Positions 22,467-33,422 are shown, counted from the first letter of the stretch. The stretch is 64,000 nucleotides of DNA from Sepiola atlantica (GCA_963556195.1 OY744519.1:108108032-108172031), one strand, 5' to 3'. Notes: generated by a model from the letters alone, not told the origin. Numbers and translations are program-made.

Positions 22467-22620
22467 CAGTGAAACATGTGTCTGTAGATAATCATATTTA
22501 AAAAGTAAAAGTATAGACGCTCTCAATATAGGGGGCGACATACATTGTAAATGAAACGACTCTCTAATAGCATTTAGGAAATGCTTCACCGTATGATATC
22601 TGAATTCGTTCATTTGTCTC
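22437..22620 (+). mobile_element. SINE fragment with 3' half of a hammerhead motif
   Basis: Immediately after a (TA)n run the sequence reads 'gaaacatgtgtctgtagata', equivalent to GAAA, a short stem III, GUC and the start of stem I in the copies at 59721, 59996 and 54366. The body ('agcatttaggaaatgcttc' and 'gaattcgttcattt') matches the same SINE family. The tRNA head, core CUGAUGA and stem II are missing. Confidence 0.65.
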
Positions 22621-22689
22621 TATCAGCAAAACAATTTTAAAAATGCATACACTTATGTGCGATGATATGTCCCGGTAATTCTATCGACG

Positions 22690-22775
22690 TTTCATAGTAA
22701 GGGTGCCTGACTGCAGGGACTTTGGTTACGGCTTTGAATCTCGCTAAGCTCCTGTTATGAACGTGGATAATGATA
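22690..22775 (+). repeat. tRNA-like SINE head fragment
   Basis: 'agtaagggtgcctgactgc' and 'ttacggctttgaatctcgc' are placed like A and B boxes of a tRNA-derived SINE. Downstream 'gaacgtggataatgataatt' resembles the tail after the hammerhead in the 54.4 kb SINE, so the ribozyme may have been deleted. Confidence 0.45.
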
Positions 22776-22969
22776 ATTTATATATATATATATAAGCTCT
22801 CGCTTGATAGAGCACTTTAAGTTCAGTTGACAATAAGCCGTCATTCTGCATAATCCATAACTCTAGGCTCCTACCTATTGAATTCTCTCGACTGCTTGCT
22901 GGATAGCCACCATGTTTGCTATTTAAATGTTAATGTACTTCCCATTTCTAGACAATGTGTGGTGCAGCA

Positions 22970-23115
22970 TTGGTACTTCGGCTACTGAGTCAAACATGAC
23001 TTTCGTATCAGGGTTCTGAACCGTGTGACCAGCAAGGATGGTCTCCTCCTATACTGAAAATTGCAAGTTTGGCATGAAACACATGTATATATGGGTTTAT
23101 TTTGAAAATAATATT
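22970..23115 (+). mobile_element. tRNA-like SINE with decayed hammerhead
   Basis: A tRNA-like head with B-box-like 'gtatcagggttctgaaccgt' precedes, by about 25 bases, a hammerhead-like segment at 23050-23091 (separate entry). It ends at a (TA)n tract at about 23128. Confidence 0.5.
23050..23091 (+). ncRNA. Decayed hammerhead ribozyme
   Basis: The order is stem I TATA (23050-23053), CTGAAAA (consensus CUGANGA, so G8 is A), a weak stem II with a TGC/GCA core, GAAA (23076-23079), stem III ACA/TGT with a 2-base loop, GUA as the NUH site (H17 = 23087), then TATA (23088-23091). The G8 change should abolish cleavage. Confidence 0.5.
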
Positions 23116-23135
23116 TATTTATAAATAATTATATA

Positions 23136-24849
23136 TATATATATATGGGAAGAGAAGGATGAAAGTAATCCGACGTGATGGGAAAATGAAAAAGGAAAAC
23201 CAAAAAATGGATGTTTTTTATGTGTACATCAACGTTTCGTCTTTATTTATAAGACTTCATCAGGATGATAAAATAGAGAAAAAATGTCATGCAAGTACAG
23301 ATACATGTAGGGTAGACATATTGGGAAAAATAGAATGAAATAGTGGCCAACTGCTGGGTGGACGTCCGTATTTGTTGGAGAAATAGAAATGAATGTAGAA
23401 AAGAATGAGTGGGGAAAAAATGGAAGGATGGGGTGAGCCAGGACTACTGTGGCTGGTGGTAAGAGAAAGAGGTGGGGGATGAGCAGGGGTAAAGTGGATG
23501 GCAGAGAGGGAGGTGAGGAAGAGGGGGGGAGGGAGGTGTTTGACCAGATGGCTGCGGTTCAAGATTGAAGGGGAAAAAGTAAGTTGGAATGTTTGTGTAT
23601 GGGGGGTGTATGCAGGGAAAGGAGGATGGGTAGAGAGGAAGCGGGGGGGGGCTGTGATTTTGGTGGATGGGCGAAAGTTATGGTCTTAGAGAGCGTTTTG
23701 AGAAAATGAGGGAATTTAAGAAGGGGTATGGGAGAAAATAGTTGTGTGGGGGAGAGGGAGGATTTGTTGTGATAGGGTGTGAAATATTTGAAATATTTGG
23801 AAAATGATAGCAATGAGTGAGGGATTGGGGGGGTGGAGGAGGGCGGTGATTGAAAGGGTGGGTATGGAATATTTGAAATATTTGGAACATGAGAAAGTTT
23901 ATTTGGACTGCAGTATTAAAAGTGTGAGGAAAAAGTAAGGAGAAAATGAAGATTCAAGGAGAAAAATAAAAGGGAAAAGTAAATGGGAGAGTGTTATAGA
24001 GGTTGGAGATGAAAAAAGTTAACCATGATCAGGCAAGAGTCTTTGTTCTGTGAGGATGATCTTGCTTATTAAGGGTGATAGGTTAAAGAAACCATTACGT
24101 TGCTTGATGGTGATGGAGGCGGTGATGAGGGCAGTTTCTAATAATCTTCGCTGAGATTTGTTGTGGATATATTTAGTGATTTTGGCTTGTTCAAATTTGA
24201 ACGCATGACCATGTTCTAGTGCATTGCTATCATTTTCCAAATATTTCAAATATTTCACACCCTATCACAACAAATCCTCCCTCTCCCCCACACAACTATT
24301 TTCTCCCATACCCCTTCTTAAATTCCCTCATTTTCTCAAAACGCTCTCTAAGACCATAACTTTCGCCCATCCACCAAAATCACAGCCCCCCCCCCCCCCG
24401 CTTCCTCTCTACCCATCCTCCTTTCCCTGCATACACCCCGCATACACAAACATTCCAACTTACTTTTTCCCCTTCAATCTTGAACCGCAGCCATCTGGTC
24501 AAACACCTCCCTCCCCCCCCCCCTCTTCCTCACCTCCCTCTCTGCCATCCACTTTACCCCTGCTCATCCCCCACCTCTTTCTCTTACCACCAGCCACAGT
24601 AGTCCTGGCTCACCCCATCCTTCCATTTTTTCCCCACTCATTCTTTTCTACATTCATTTCTATTTCTCCAACAAATACGGACGTCCACCCAGCAGTTGGC
24701 CACTATTTCATTCTATTTTTCCCAATATGTCTACCCTACATGTATCTGTACTTGCATGACATTTTTTCTCTATTTTATCATCCTAATGAAGTCTTATAAA
24801 TAAAGACACATAAAAAACATCCATTTTTTGGTTTTCCTTTTTCATTTTC

Positions 24850-24855
<6 letters not shown>
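23136..24855. mobile_element. Giant inverted repeat, arms about 600-680 bp
   Basis: The left arm (about 23175-23816) and right arm (about 24222-24855) are near-identical inverted copies, e.g. 'ggaaaatgatagcaatg' at 23800 opposite 'cattgctatcattttcc' at 24225. The right arm lacks a short piece ('catcaacgtttcgtc') present on the left. Both outer ends abut (TA)n. The arms are strongly purine/pyrimidine asymmetric, which explains long P/S-rich frames such as the 191-residue frame at 24224-24799; these are not supported as genes. The loop holds a Penelope-like GIY-YIG tail (24019-24258), so this looks like a tail-to-tail duplication of a retroelement 3' region. Confidence 0.85.
24019..24258 (-). 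pseudogene. Penelope-like element GIY-YIG C-terminal relic
   Basis: The minus-strand frame has 'EHGHAFKFEQAKITKYIHNK', then 'SQRRLLETALIT' and 'NGFFNLSPL'. This matches the segment after the GIY-YIG core in Penelope-like retroelements (HxFDWDxxKIL..E.xxRKRLxxEALxI...). It sits in the loop of the 23.1-24.9 kb inverted repeat. Its upstream RT is absent. The arm sequence immediately downstream on the minus strand would be its 3' UTR. Confidence 0.6.

Positions 24856-24908
<53 letters not shown>
24853..24908. repeat. (TA)n microsatellite
   Basis: About 28 TA units between the giant inverted repeat and the foldback at 24938. Confidence 0.95.
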
Positions 24909-24912
<4 letters not shown>

Positions 24913-24937
24913 GTGTGTTTAGGCAGCATATTTTAAT

Positions 24938-25082
24938 TAAAACAAATGTTATTGAACAACACGGAATGCTTCTGCTCAATAAGTCTTTTTTTGATTTTTG
25001 AAATTTTTGTCATTAAAAAAATCGAAAAACGATTTATTAAGTGGAAGCATTCTGTGTTCTGTAACATTTGTCTTAATATATA
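24938..25082. mobile_element. Foldback element
   Basis: Arms 'aacaaatgttattgaacaac' plus 'cggaatgcttctg' and their imperfect complement ('cattctgtgttctgtaacat') enclose an A/T-rich centre. A relative of the left arm with the same leader ('aggcagcat') lies at about 46240-46300, after a (TG)n tract. Confidence 0.7.
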
Positions 25083-25189
25083 TGTATTGAATTTGTTCAC
25101 GTATGCTTTGAATTCTCCAAGAAACATGTGTATGTTTTCTTTGCTCTGAAATTAACATTAAATCGCAGTATGATATAACTCTGGTCAGT

Positions 25190-25226
<37 letters not shown>

Positions 25227-25229
25227 TCT

Positions 25230-26231
25230 GAAGATGGGTAAAATTAATTCCACAAACAGAACAGTTTTGCACCAATTTTATGCTTAGAATACTTATTCCA
25301 ATTTTAATCAAAATTCATTACATGATTCTGATTCTAGAAAATCTTTAAAATTTAGGGTTTAAGCTTAAGGGGGGGGGGGTCTTAAGAAGAACTTGAAATT
25401 AAGGGAATCTTGCTTAATTGGTGTCTCATGACTATGGTTCAAATTCAATGCAAATCTGATATATTTAAATTTTCAAATGGTAGGTTGTGTCCATATTATG
25501 TCCCCTAAAACTTTTTTAAATACTCCAAAGAAACAGAAATTTGGCGAATATTAATTCATTGATGTTTAATATCTATGATTTAAAATTTCACAAAAATCGG
25601 AGGTATCTTAATTTTCATGAAGTGTTTCAACTCCCTTTTTACCCTTTTTGCATAAAACTAAGTAAAAATAAATATAGCCCACAATATCACCCTAACGCCT
25701 AGCAGCTGTGTTTCAAATTTTATAATGATATGTAATCAAATCTGATTAAGGCAAATATTGGTCTGCATTGTTGATCGATATTTTATTTTTGATTAATCAT
25801 AAAAATAGAAGGGGAGGAACTTTTACCCTCACACTTAGAAGTCCTAACACTGCCACCCATAACATCAGGACAAATTTAATAACAGACAATTTGTTTTATA
25901 TTCATCAGCTACTGTAAAGGAAAGAAAAAGGGAGAACAAGTAGAAAGAGAGAAGGAAGAAAGAAAGCCACCTATTCTTGGTTTGTGTAGTCAATAGTGAG
26001 ACCTTTTCCTAATTGTCGAGGTGGCTGAATTGGTTGGCACATCGTACTTACAAGCAAGATTTGTGAGTTTGATTCTTACCCGGTGTTTATTTTTACTCTG
26101 ATTTTGTCCCAAGATGAATTTGCATATTTCAAATTACAATATTGAGCAGATTATTTAGTTCTAGTTTTTTTCTGTAATCCACGTAATTTGTGGAAATTAG
26201 GACCCCAGGCGACGCCGGGTAGCGTTGCTAG
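25230..26231 (+). mobile_element. Non-autonomous Helitron-like element
   Basis: The first half matches the repeat at 20470-20885 and 27150-27710. The second half (25740-26231) matches 29740-30251. It ends 'ggcgacgccgggtagcgttg' then CTAG with T following, which fits a Helitron terminus: a GC hairpin about 10 bases before a CTRR end, inserted at AT. A tRNA-like unit lies at 26014-26085. No Rep/helicase is encoded. Confidence 0.6.
26014..26085 (+). repeat. tRNA-like unit inside the Helitron-like element
   Basis: 'gtcgaggtggctgaattggt' (A-box-like) and 'tgtgagtttgattcttaccc' (B-box-like) are tRNA-spaced. The unit occurs at the same place in the related element at 29.15-30.25 kb, so it was captured before the copies dispersed. 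Confidence 0.55.
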
Positions 26232-26809
26232 TGAGTAATAAAATGCACTTAGCTTTGGGAAAACTGAAATATTGAGTATTTCTTAGCTTTTTAAGCATCA
26301 GTTTTTTTTTTTCCTTCTCCCCCTGAGAAATTGGAATTGTCATAAGTAGTTTGCAGAGTTAATAGTTTTATTGTAATTGTATTTTTGTTTTTAGTTTCGA
26401 TTCTCCTAAGACGTACTTCAATTATGGTAATTGCTCATGATGTATTTTGTGGCTTTCTGTGGAGTAGAATTCGTCTTCCTTCTCGGAATTCTTTTTCTGC
26501 AAGTAACAAGAAAAACCTGACACTAAACAAACAATTGCTGAAACAATTTTCTGTTATAAAATACATAAGTTCGATTTTCCTGTGTTTACTCGTGTTTTTT
26601 TGCAGATCACATGTCTAAAAATTAGGAAATGTCTCAGGTGATGTGATGTCATTATTTTTCCCGGGGCTCTCAAAAGATATTTTCTTAATGTGTTTCACTG
26701 ACATACTCTTATCACTTTGCTCAAAAGTTTTATTTTCTAATGTTTATTTGGTAATATTCAAATAGAAGGATACCCGTCTAAAATACAGGTACAATTAATG
26801 GTGCTTCTG

Positions 26810-26957
26810 TATGATAATTTAGAAAGCCATTCTTAACATGGAGAGGTGGGAGAGGGTGATTAACTATTCTGTTTATTAAATTGTTACGTGAAAGTACAGA
26901 ATAGTTAATCAACTCCCACCTCCCCATGTTAAGAATGACTTTCTAAATTATAACGTT
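26810..26957. mobile_element. Foldback MITE, family shared with 30926-31002
   Basis: Arms 'tttagaaagccattcttaac' plus 'atggagaggtgggag', and their near-perfect complement from 26900, enclose a short loop ('ctgtttattaaattgttacg'). The same arm sequence forms the foldback at 30926-31002. Confidence 0.8.
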
Positions 26958-27149
26958 ATTATTTCAGCCCGGTCCGTAATCTGCATGAGTACGCTTTTTT
27001 TACTTTATGTTCTTACTAATTCTCTGGATTTTCTTCGTGGGTTATGGTTACAAAAAAAAAACTATTTAAATTATCTCCCCTTTCAACTGACTCTTCTAAA
27101 ACAAAAATGAAAATTTCATCTGTCCTCAATAATACAGAAGCAACAAATT

Positions 27150-27710
27150 AATTCCTCGAACAGAACAGTTTTGCACCACTTTTATGTCCTCTTACCAGAA
27201 TTAAAATAAAGATATAGTGATATTAATCCTCATGTAAATAATCTTTATTCTAATTTTGATCAAAATCCATTCAATTATTTTGATTCTACAAAATGTCTAG
27301 AATTTAAGGTTTTATTAAGAAGAAATTGAAGTTCAGAGAATCCTGCTTAATTGTTGTCTAATGATTATGGATCAAATTCAATGAAAATCTGAAATATTTG
27401 AATTGTCAAATGGGAGGTTGTGGCCATATTATGTCCCCTTAAATCCCCAAAGAAACTGAATATATTGGAATATTTATTAATTGTTAAAATTTCACAAAAA
27501 TTATTAGTATCTGAATTTTCATGAAGGGTTTCTACCTCTTTTTTATTCCCTTTGCTTAAAACTAAATTAAACTAAATATAGTCCACATTTGGACCCCTTA
27601 CAGCTAGCAGCTGTGTTCTAAAATTCATAATGATCGGTTAATTAGTTTCGCTGTGAATTCTGTACATACAAATATATAAAAGTATAAACATACCTAACTT
27701 TATAAAGATA
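27150..27710 (+). mobile_element. Helitron-like internal repeat, copy 3
   Basis: Same order of phrases as 20470-20885 and 25230-25740 ('ttgcaccacttttatgtcct', 'gggaggttgtggccatatta', 'acatacctaactttata'). No 3' terminus is visible after it. Confidence 0.6.
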
Positions 27711-27719
27711 GAGAAGAGA

Positions 27720-28310
27720 TATCAAGATTTCTCAGATTAATACCTTCTCAGCCTCTCAAAACCCACCACTCTTAACTAAATGACATTCATTTTTTTATAA
27801 AATTCAATGAATATTTTTTTCTGAGAAACTGGCACCCAGTAAAAGAGCCATGAGACGAAGACATTATATAATTTAAGAAATACTATCTATATAAAATGTT
27901 TTCATACTTATATCCATATAATAATTTATGTGACTAGAATAGATTCTAGGTATTTTTGTTCCCGTATACTAACTAGAGTTACCTACCTTGATCGAATCTT
28001 TCTTTTTTTAGATTGGCCTATTATGTTGACATTGTAAAATAATTAAATTGAATGTCGATATAATTTATACAGAGTTCAAATTCAAAGAGAATCTTGTGTA
28101 ATGCAATAAATATGTGACCTCAATTGCCCAAATATAACATGTTTAAGCATTGGTTGTTCAGGTAGGTGAAGTTGAACCAGAATTACTTATATCGATAAAA
28201 TCTTTTTTTTTACATATTTATTTTCCTTTTTAGTGGTCTTTTGACATTGGTGGTTGCCTGGGGTATTTTCCATGCAACGTTACCATGGGAAGCCAGCTAG
28301 TTGATTATTC
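27720..28310. other. No recognised feature
   Basis: AT-rich, no family recognised. Confidence 0.4.
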
Positions 28311-28316
28311 ATCATA

Positions 28317-28696
28317 CAGGGTGGGCCAAAATAAGGGTCCTATCTTTAAATTTGAATAACTTGAATTTGAATAACTTCCACAAAGTAAAAGTTAAACTCA
28401 CCTAACTTTATGTGTGTGTAGACTGACCCTTCCGAGAGTTTTTTAAATAAATAAAACAAATTTTAGCCGAAAAACACTTCTTAAAACTTACAAAAACTAA
28501 AGTATTGTTTTTTACACTGTTTTGAGTTTTTTAAGCAAAAATAATGTTTTCTAAATGAGGGTACGTTCCTTAGGGCTAATACGGCTCATGCTTGCTTCGG
28601 AAGGGGTCCTTTACTTATTCTAAAAAATAAAAAAAAATCAATAAATAAAAAAGTTATGAATTTTTAAAAATAGGACCCTTATTTTTGCCCACCCTG
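28317..28696. mobile_element. Mariner-type MITE, copy 1
   Basis: Terminal inverted repeats 'cagggtgggccaaaataagg' and its complement bound 380 bp, with TA immediately outside both ends (28315-28316 and 28697-28698). Near-identical copies lie at 35842-36230 and 51168-51540. TA duplication and CAGGGTGG-type ends fit the Tc1/mariner superfamily. No transposase is encoded. Confidence 0.9.
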
Positions 28697-29149
28697 TAGA
28701 ATATTGATTATAGATTTACTCAAACTTTACAGATACAGAAAGTATAATTGCCTTCACTTATTTAAAAAGTTCAACACGTTATAAATTTTGAAATATGTCA
28801 AAAGTATAACTTAAAAGAACTCCCTGCTTTTGATTAGAGTGTCTGATTCGAGGTGTGCATGTGGGAGGGGGTAATTTTTCTTATAATACCATATATACTG
28901 TATATACCTTTATAGTATTGATAACAATAAGTGCCCATAGGCTCCAAGACTGTATGTCAGAATTGTACCAAATCTGGCATGAAGCACCTTGGGTAATGTA
29001 TTGGGGGAAGGATTAAAATTATAATACACATATTTTTGATAATACTAAACACTTATTGTTTCAAGCTATTGAACAGAATTCTACCCAAAATTTCATGATG
29101 CTGCACTCTTACCATAGGAGGGTCCAAATTCTTCTTTTTCTTCTTTTTC

Positions 29150-30250
29150 TATAGAATTAAAGAAACTTATTATTTTGCTATCTAATTTACATACGTGTTT
29201 GTGGTGTCTACATACAGACTTATGTAAATTAGATGACCACACTGAGAAAAGAGAATCACTTGTTTTCTAAATGCTCATAGATACATTAACAAATATTAAA
29301 TAGTGGTTGAATCAACATAGAGTGAGAGGGGTCGAAGAAATACATAGATAGCTAAGTGAAAGAAGGGCGATTTGCTCTGTTAATTATAAATTATGGCTAA
29401 TTAGAACGATTAAAACAGCATGGTTGTTCAAACATAACTCAATCCCAGAACTAAAGTATATTTTAGCATTCTAAACTAAACAGATTCGTAATAGGACAAA
29501 AGTAAATTCTGGAAAACTATAATTAGTAAAAGGTTATTTGTAAATTATGAAACTGCAGTATATAGTGGGTATGTAGTCATGTTTAAAATGGTACATCCAT
29601 TTGATATTTTCTTTATATCAGTAAGAAAAACTCAATACTTACGAGTCCACATGGTATGCTACTGAAGAAAACACGTGATCAATAGCTTTCATAACTAAAG
29701 GCACATACATAAATCTGTTTAGTTAGTGATTTCTGACAAATATTGGTCTTTGTCGCTAGAAAAAAACATTACTTTCAATTGATTTCAGCAATTTTAATAT
29801 TTAGGGCTGATCAATATTTTATTATTTATTAGTCATAAATAAACGAAGGAGGAGGCACTTTCGCCCTCACAGTCGTAACTCTTGATATTGCTACCCAAAT
29901 CTAATTTTATAACAGTCAAATATATGTATTTCACTGGTGAAAGAGAGGGCTTTCCTTCTCTCCTTCCTTTCATTGTTTTTGATAGACAGGGGAGAATAGA
30001 AGATGTTTTAGTAACATTCGACTGTGAGATACAGAATTAATTGGTGGGTTTAATGGTTAAGACTCCGTACTTAAAAGCAGAGGATATGAGCTCGAACCTC
30101 ACCTGGGGCATAAGTATTTTTGCTCTGATTTTGTCCTCAAATGAACATAAATGTATCAAATTACACTATTAAATAGATTCTTTTCATTTTGTTTTTATCT
30201 ACATAATTTACGTAAATCTGGATCTTGGGTGATGCCAGGTATCCTGGCTA

Positions 30251-30251
<1 letters not shown>
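29150..30251 (+). mobile_element. Second Helitron-like element sharing its 3' half
   Basis: The 5' part (29150-29500) matches 63470-63830 ('tattattttgctatctaatt', 'ctaaagtatattttagcatt'). The 3' part (29740-30251) matches 25740-26231 and ends in a short hairpin ('gggtgatgccaggtatcctg') followed by CTAG and T, then (TA)n. A tRNA-like unit ('tatgagctcgaacctcacct') lies at about 30033-30108. A hairpin (atctaatttacata / tatgtaaattagat) lies near 29183-29232. The true 5' end is not determined. Confidence 0.55.

Positions 30252-30252
<1 letters not shown>

Positions 30253-30311
<59 letters not shown>
30253..30311. repeat. (TA)n microsatellite
   Basis: About 29 TA units starting at the T next to the CTAG end of the Helitron-like element. 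Confidence 0.95.
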
Positions 30312-30313
<2 letters not shown>

Positions 30314-30547
30314 TGATGGGACGATTCGCAAATTTTTCCCGATTCCGATAAAATTACCGATTCTGTTCTAAATTCCTGATTATGATACAATTACCGATTC
30401 TGATTCTTTTAAAATGTCTAAATATTTAATTATAGATTTGTTGCTTTTTTTTTAATTTTTAAATTACTGTAAAACTCCCGTATAATGTCCGCATATATTT
30501 TTGCAAGCATAAAAAAATGCACTTGGGGGGGGGGGGGGGGAATCTTT

Positions 30548-30775
30548 CTAAAGATTTTTTCTCAAATGCTTTCCTTGTAATTGATTGAAAATTGTGAGAC
30601 AACTAAAGATTTTTTCTCAAATGCTTTCCTTGTAATTGATTGAAAATTGTGAGACAACTAAAGATTTTTTCTCAAATGCTTTCCTTGTAATTGATTGAAA
30701 ATTGTGAGACAACTAAAGATTTTTTCTCAAATGCTTTCCTTGTAATTGATTGAAAATTGTGAGACAACTAAAGAT
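30548..30775. repeat. 55-bp tandem repeat, four units
   Basis: Units starting 'ctaaagattttttctcaaat' at 30548, 30603, 30658 and 30713 are essentially identical, so this is a recent amplification. A G homopolymer (30526-30540) lies just upstream. Confidence 0.95.
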
Positions 30776-30925
30776 TTTGTCCTCTTTTCAAACAAAGCCG
30801 ATTTGCATTAGTTCATCGTTAGTTGACAAAATGCTATTTGAATTTTTTCATAAACAATTGAAAATAGTCGACGATTGGTATGCAAAATAAGAAGATAGTG
30901 TAGGAACAGAAGAGTTGACAAAGCA

Positions 30926-31002
30926 TCCCCCATGTTAAGAATAAGTTTCTAAATAATATTGTTACTATTTAGAAAACCATTCTAACATGGGCATGGGGAG
31001 GG
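30926..31002. mobile_element. Short foldback MITE, family of 26810-26957
   Basis: 'cccccatgttaagaataagt' and 'ttagaaaaccattctaacat' followed by 'gggcatggggaggg' are inverted arms with a loop of about 12 bases. Arm sequence and order match the 26.8 kb element. Confidence 0.75.
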
Positions 31003-31105
31003 GCTTTTTTATCTATTCAAAGAATGTTCATATTTTTTATCCAAATCATAAAGATTTGATCGGTTATTAGATTAATTTGTTTTACTGTAAAAAGAAAAAC
31101 AAAGT

Positions 31106-31182
31106 TACAGATTATTATTATTAAATAATAATAATGATGATGATGATAATAATAATTATAATAATAATAATAATAATAATGA
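31106..31182. repeat. (TTA/ATA/GAT)n microsatellite
   Basis: Imperfect trinucleotide runs of tta, ata and gat. Confidence 0.9.
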
Positions 31183-31206
31183 TAGCAAATTTGTAGATTA
31201 ACACCC

Positions 31207-31692
31207 TCAGCTAAATCACCCCACAAAAATGACATTCTACTTTTTTAGGTGATTACATGTGAACACCTTGAAAAACTTGGCATAAGAATAAAAAACAATA
31301 ATTTTAGAATTTAGAGTGGGAGATCAGTTTCGTGTATAAATTTAACATAAAATGATCATCATTTCCGGACTATTCTAACTTTTTAGAGATCTTTACTAAT
31401 TTTTTTTTTACTTTTAACCCTAAGTACGACTGGCAAGGTTGTAAAATCATGCATAAGCGCTTAAAAAAAGTAGCCTCCCCCCAAAAAAATAAACGCACAG
31501 AATTTATCTCCCAGAGAAAAATAAAGATTTTTGGTTAACTTCTCTAAAGTGCTAGAATACCTCAAAAATAGGGGCTCATTTTACATTAAATTTATGTGTG
31601 AAACTGATCCCCCACTCTAAATTCTTAAAAATTGTTGTTTTTCAAGGTGTTCACGAAAACAACTAGAATCTCATTGGGGATGGGATTTAGCA
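31207..31692. mobile_element. Foldback element of about 485 bp
   Basis: The outer ends 'cagctaaatc' and 'gatttagcag' are inverted. Inside, 'gtgaacaccttgaaaaac' and 'gaatttagagtgggagatca' are mirrored near 31560-31660. The arms are about 110-150 bp around a 200-bp centre. No coding sequence. Confidence 0.65.
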
Positions 31693-31899
31693 GTGATCAA
31701 ACAAAAGCCTGCTTATGTTGTAAGAAAGCTTATATAACTACAACTTCCACACCCTTACCCCAGCTATGGCTGAAATAACAACTTGTGTTCAATTAATCCT
31801 ATGCAATAATACATGCTCAACACCACTATGAAGTTCACAGAAATGTATGCATACATCTCTGCAGAGGATATTAATATCATCCGAAAATCAAGAAAAACT

Positions 31900-32830
31900 G
31901 TTCGTTGCTACAACATTGAACACTGGGTCAAGTATAATACTGTCTCTCAGTTGATGTTGCAATGGGATCATTGGATTCTGTAGGAGTATCAAACTTGATG
32001 AGTCCTTTTATTTTGTATAACATAACTAGGTTCTTTTAGGTTAGTTCATAGGTCTATACTGTGATGCTGAGCTGATGGTTATAAATAATACATCCAACAA
32101 GATCTGCAAAAGAATTCACAGAGAATTAAAGGAACTAGGGTTTAAGCTAGACATCACCTCTAAAAATAAAGCTCTTAACTTTCTATGTGAAAAATAGAAC
32201 TGGTATAAACTAATCTAGAAACTAGAACTAATGCACAACAATTTTCCACCCAATAACCCACTCAAAAAGATAGGAATATACTCAAAATTGGTTATTCATT
32301 ATGCCCAACCTGGAAAAAATTATAAAAAGCACAATAATAAAAAAAAATATATAATTGTAATAACACAATCTCACCACAACAAAGAGCATGCAATTGCAGA
32401 AACCTAGATAACTGCATCTTAAATAAAAAGTGCCAACCAAAAACAGAGTTCATGAAACTAATACTAGTAGTATCAAAGAACCTTATATAACAAAAATATA
32501 CATAGGAAGTGTACACACAACCTTTACATCCAGATTGGTAAACCATTGCCAATCCTTCATAGATGCTAGAATTAAAAACTGCACTTGTTACTTCTGAAAA
32601 CTAGAAAGTGAAAACCAGACGCAAGTTGTAAAATGCAAGATTGTAACAAAAAATAATGTTCACATGTAACGAGATCTCCCATGTTCCTTATGCCGCTACA
32701 AAACGTTAGCAACCCTAATGTTTTCCGATAAACATAATCTACTAAAAAAATGGATGGAAATGATTGATCGGATGCTGACATCTGCACAAATTGTCATTCA
32801 TATATTAGATAATATAAGCAACCTGTATAA
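31900..32830 (+). pseudogene. Relic of a retroelement with RT and GIY-YIG endonuclease
   Basis: With several frameshifts and stops the forward strand gives 'MGSLDSVGVSNLMSPFIL' (like the MGSxDGAEICELVxxYxL RT block). It then gives 'IGLYCDAELMVINNTSNKI' and 'ELGFKLDITSKNKALNFL' (like GLYRDDGLAVI...and LNITIxxNxKxVNFLD). After a gap come 'CNCRNLDNCILNKKC', 'YIGSVHTTFTSRLVNHCQSF' and 'LCRYKTLATLMFSDKHNLL'. The last three are the cysteine cluster, the YIG...F..R..NH core and the C-x2-C region of a GIY-YIG nuclease fused to RT, as in Penelope-like and related elements. The catalytic YxDD-type site reads CDAE, so it is dead. Confidence 0.75.
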
Positions 32831-32999
32831 AGTCTCAACGATTGAGAAAAAAATCTGCAATAACATTTCAATAAAACAGAATCTACAATTAAATATAATC
32901 AGCTATAATGGTGGTCTAGGGATTTCTTAGATAACCAGAAAACATGCCAGTCCACTCAATAGCAAGTGTAGATAGAAGGATTTTAAAAAGATAGTATAA

Positions 33000-33422
33000 T
33001 GCTTGGTTCTCAAATGGGATATAAGTATTAACCTGTATATGTTTGTGGGAATACATGTGTATGCTACATATACATTAGATGTGCATATGTGAACACCTGT
33101 GATAAAATTAAGAGATGTATATATGCATGTAAATGCATCTGCTTGCATGTATATGGATTAATATTCATGGTGTTGCAATAGCATTTATGGGTGTTTATTT
33201 GGTTGTATGTATGTACATATACGTGCATATGCATGTGCATAGGTAGGAATGTTAGTGTGAATGCAATTATACAATTGTGAATGGTAGAGTGTATAGTTGT
33301 AGCATATGTGTATGCATGGTTGCGAATAGCTGCATATATATGGGCGTGCACATGTGTGCACATGTATTTTTATATGCATATTATGTACATGTGTGGTCTT
33401 TTATATGCTTTTATCTATATTT

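Noticed and set aside
23220..23265. Minus-strand CTGATGA-AGTC..GAC-GAAAC as a full hammerhead
   Set aside because: An extra A breaks the first stem II pair and stem I does not form beside the core; the right arm of the inverted repeat lacks the GAAAC part.
24224..24799. 191-residue P/S/F-rich open frame
   Set aside because: It lies entirely in one arm of the giant inverted repeat and translates pyrimidine-rich low-complexity DNA; the mirror arm gives a similar chance frame.
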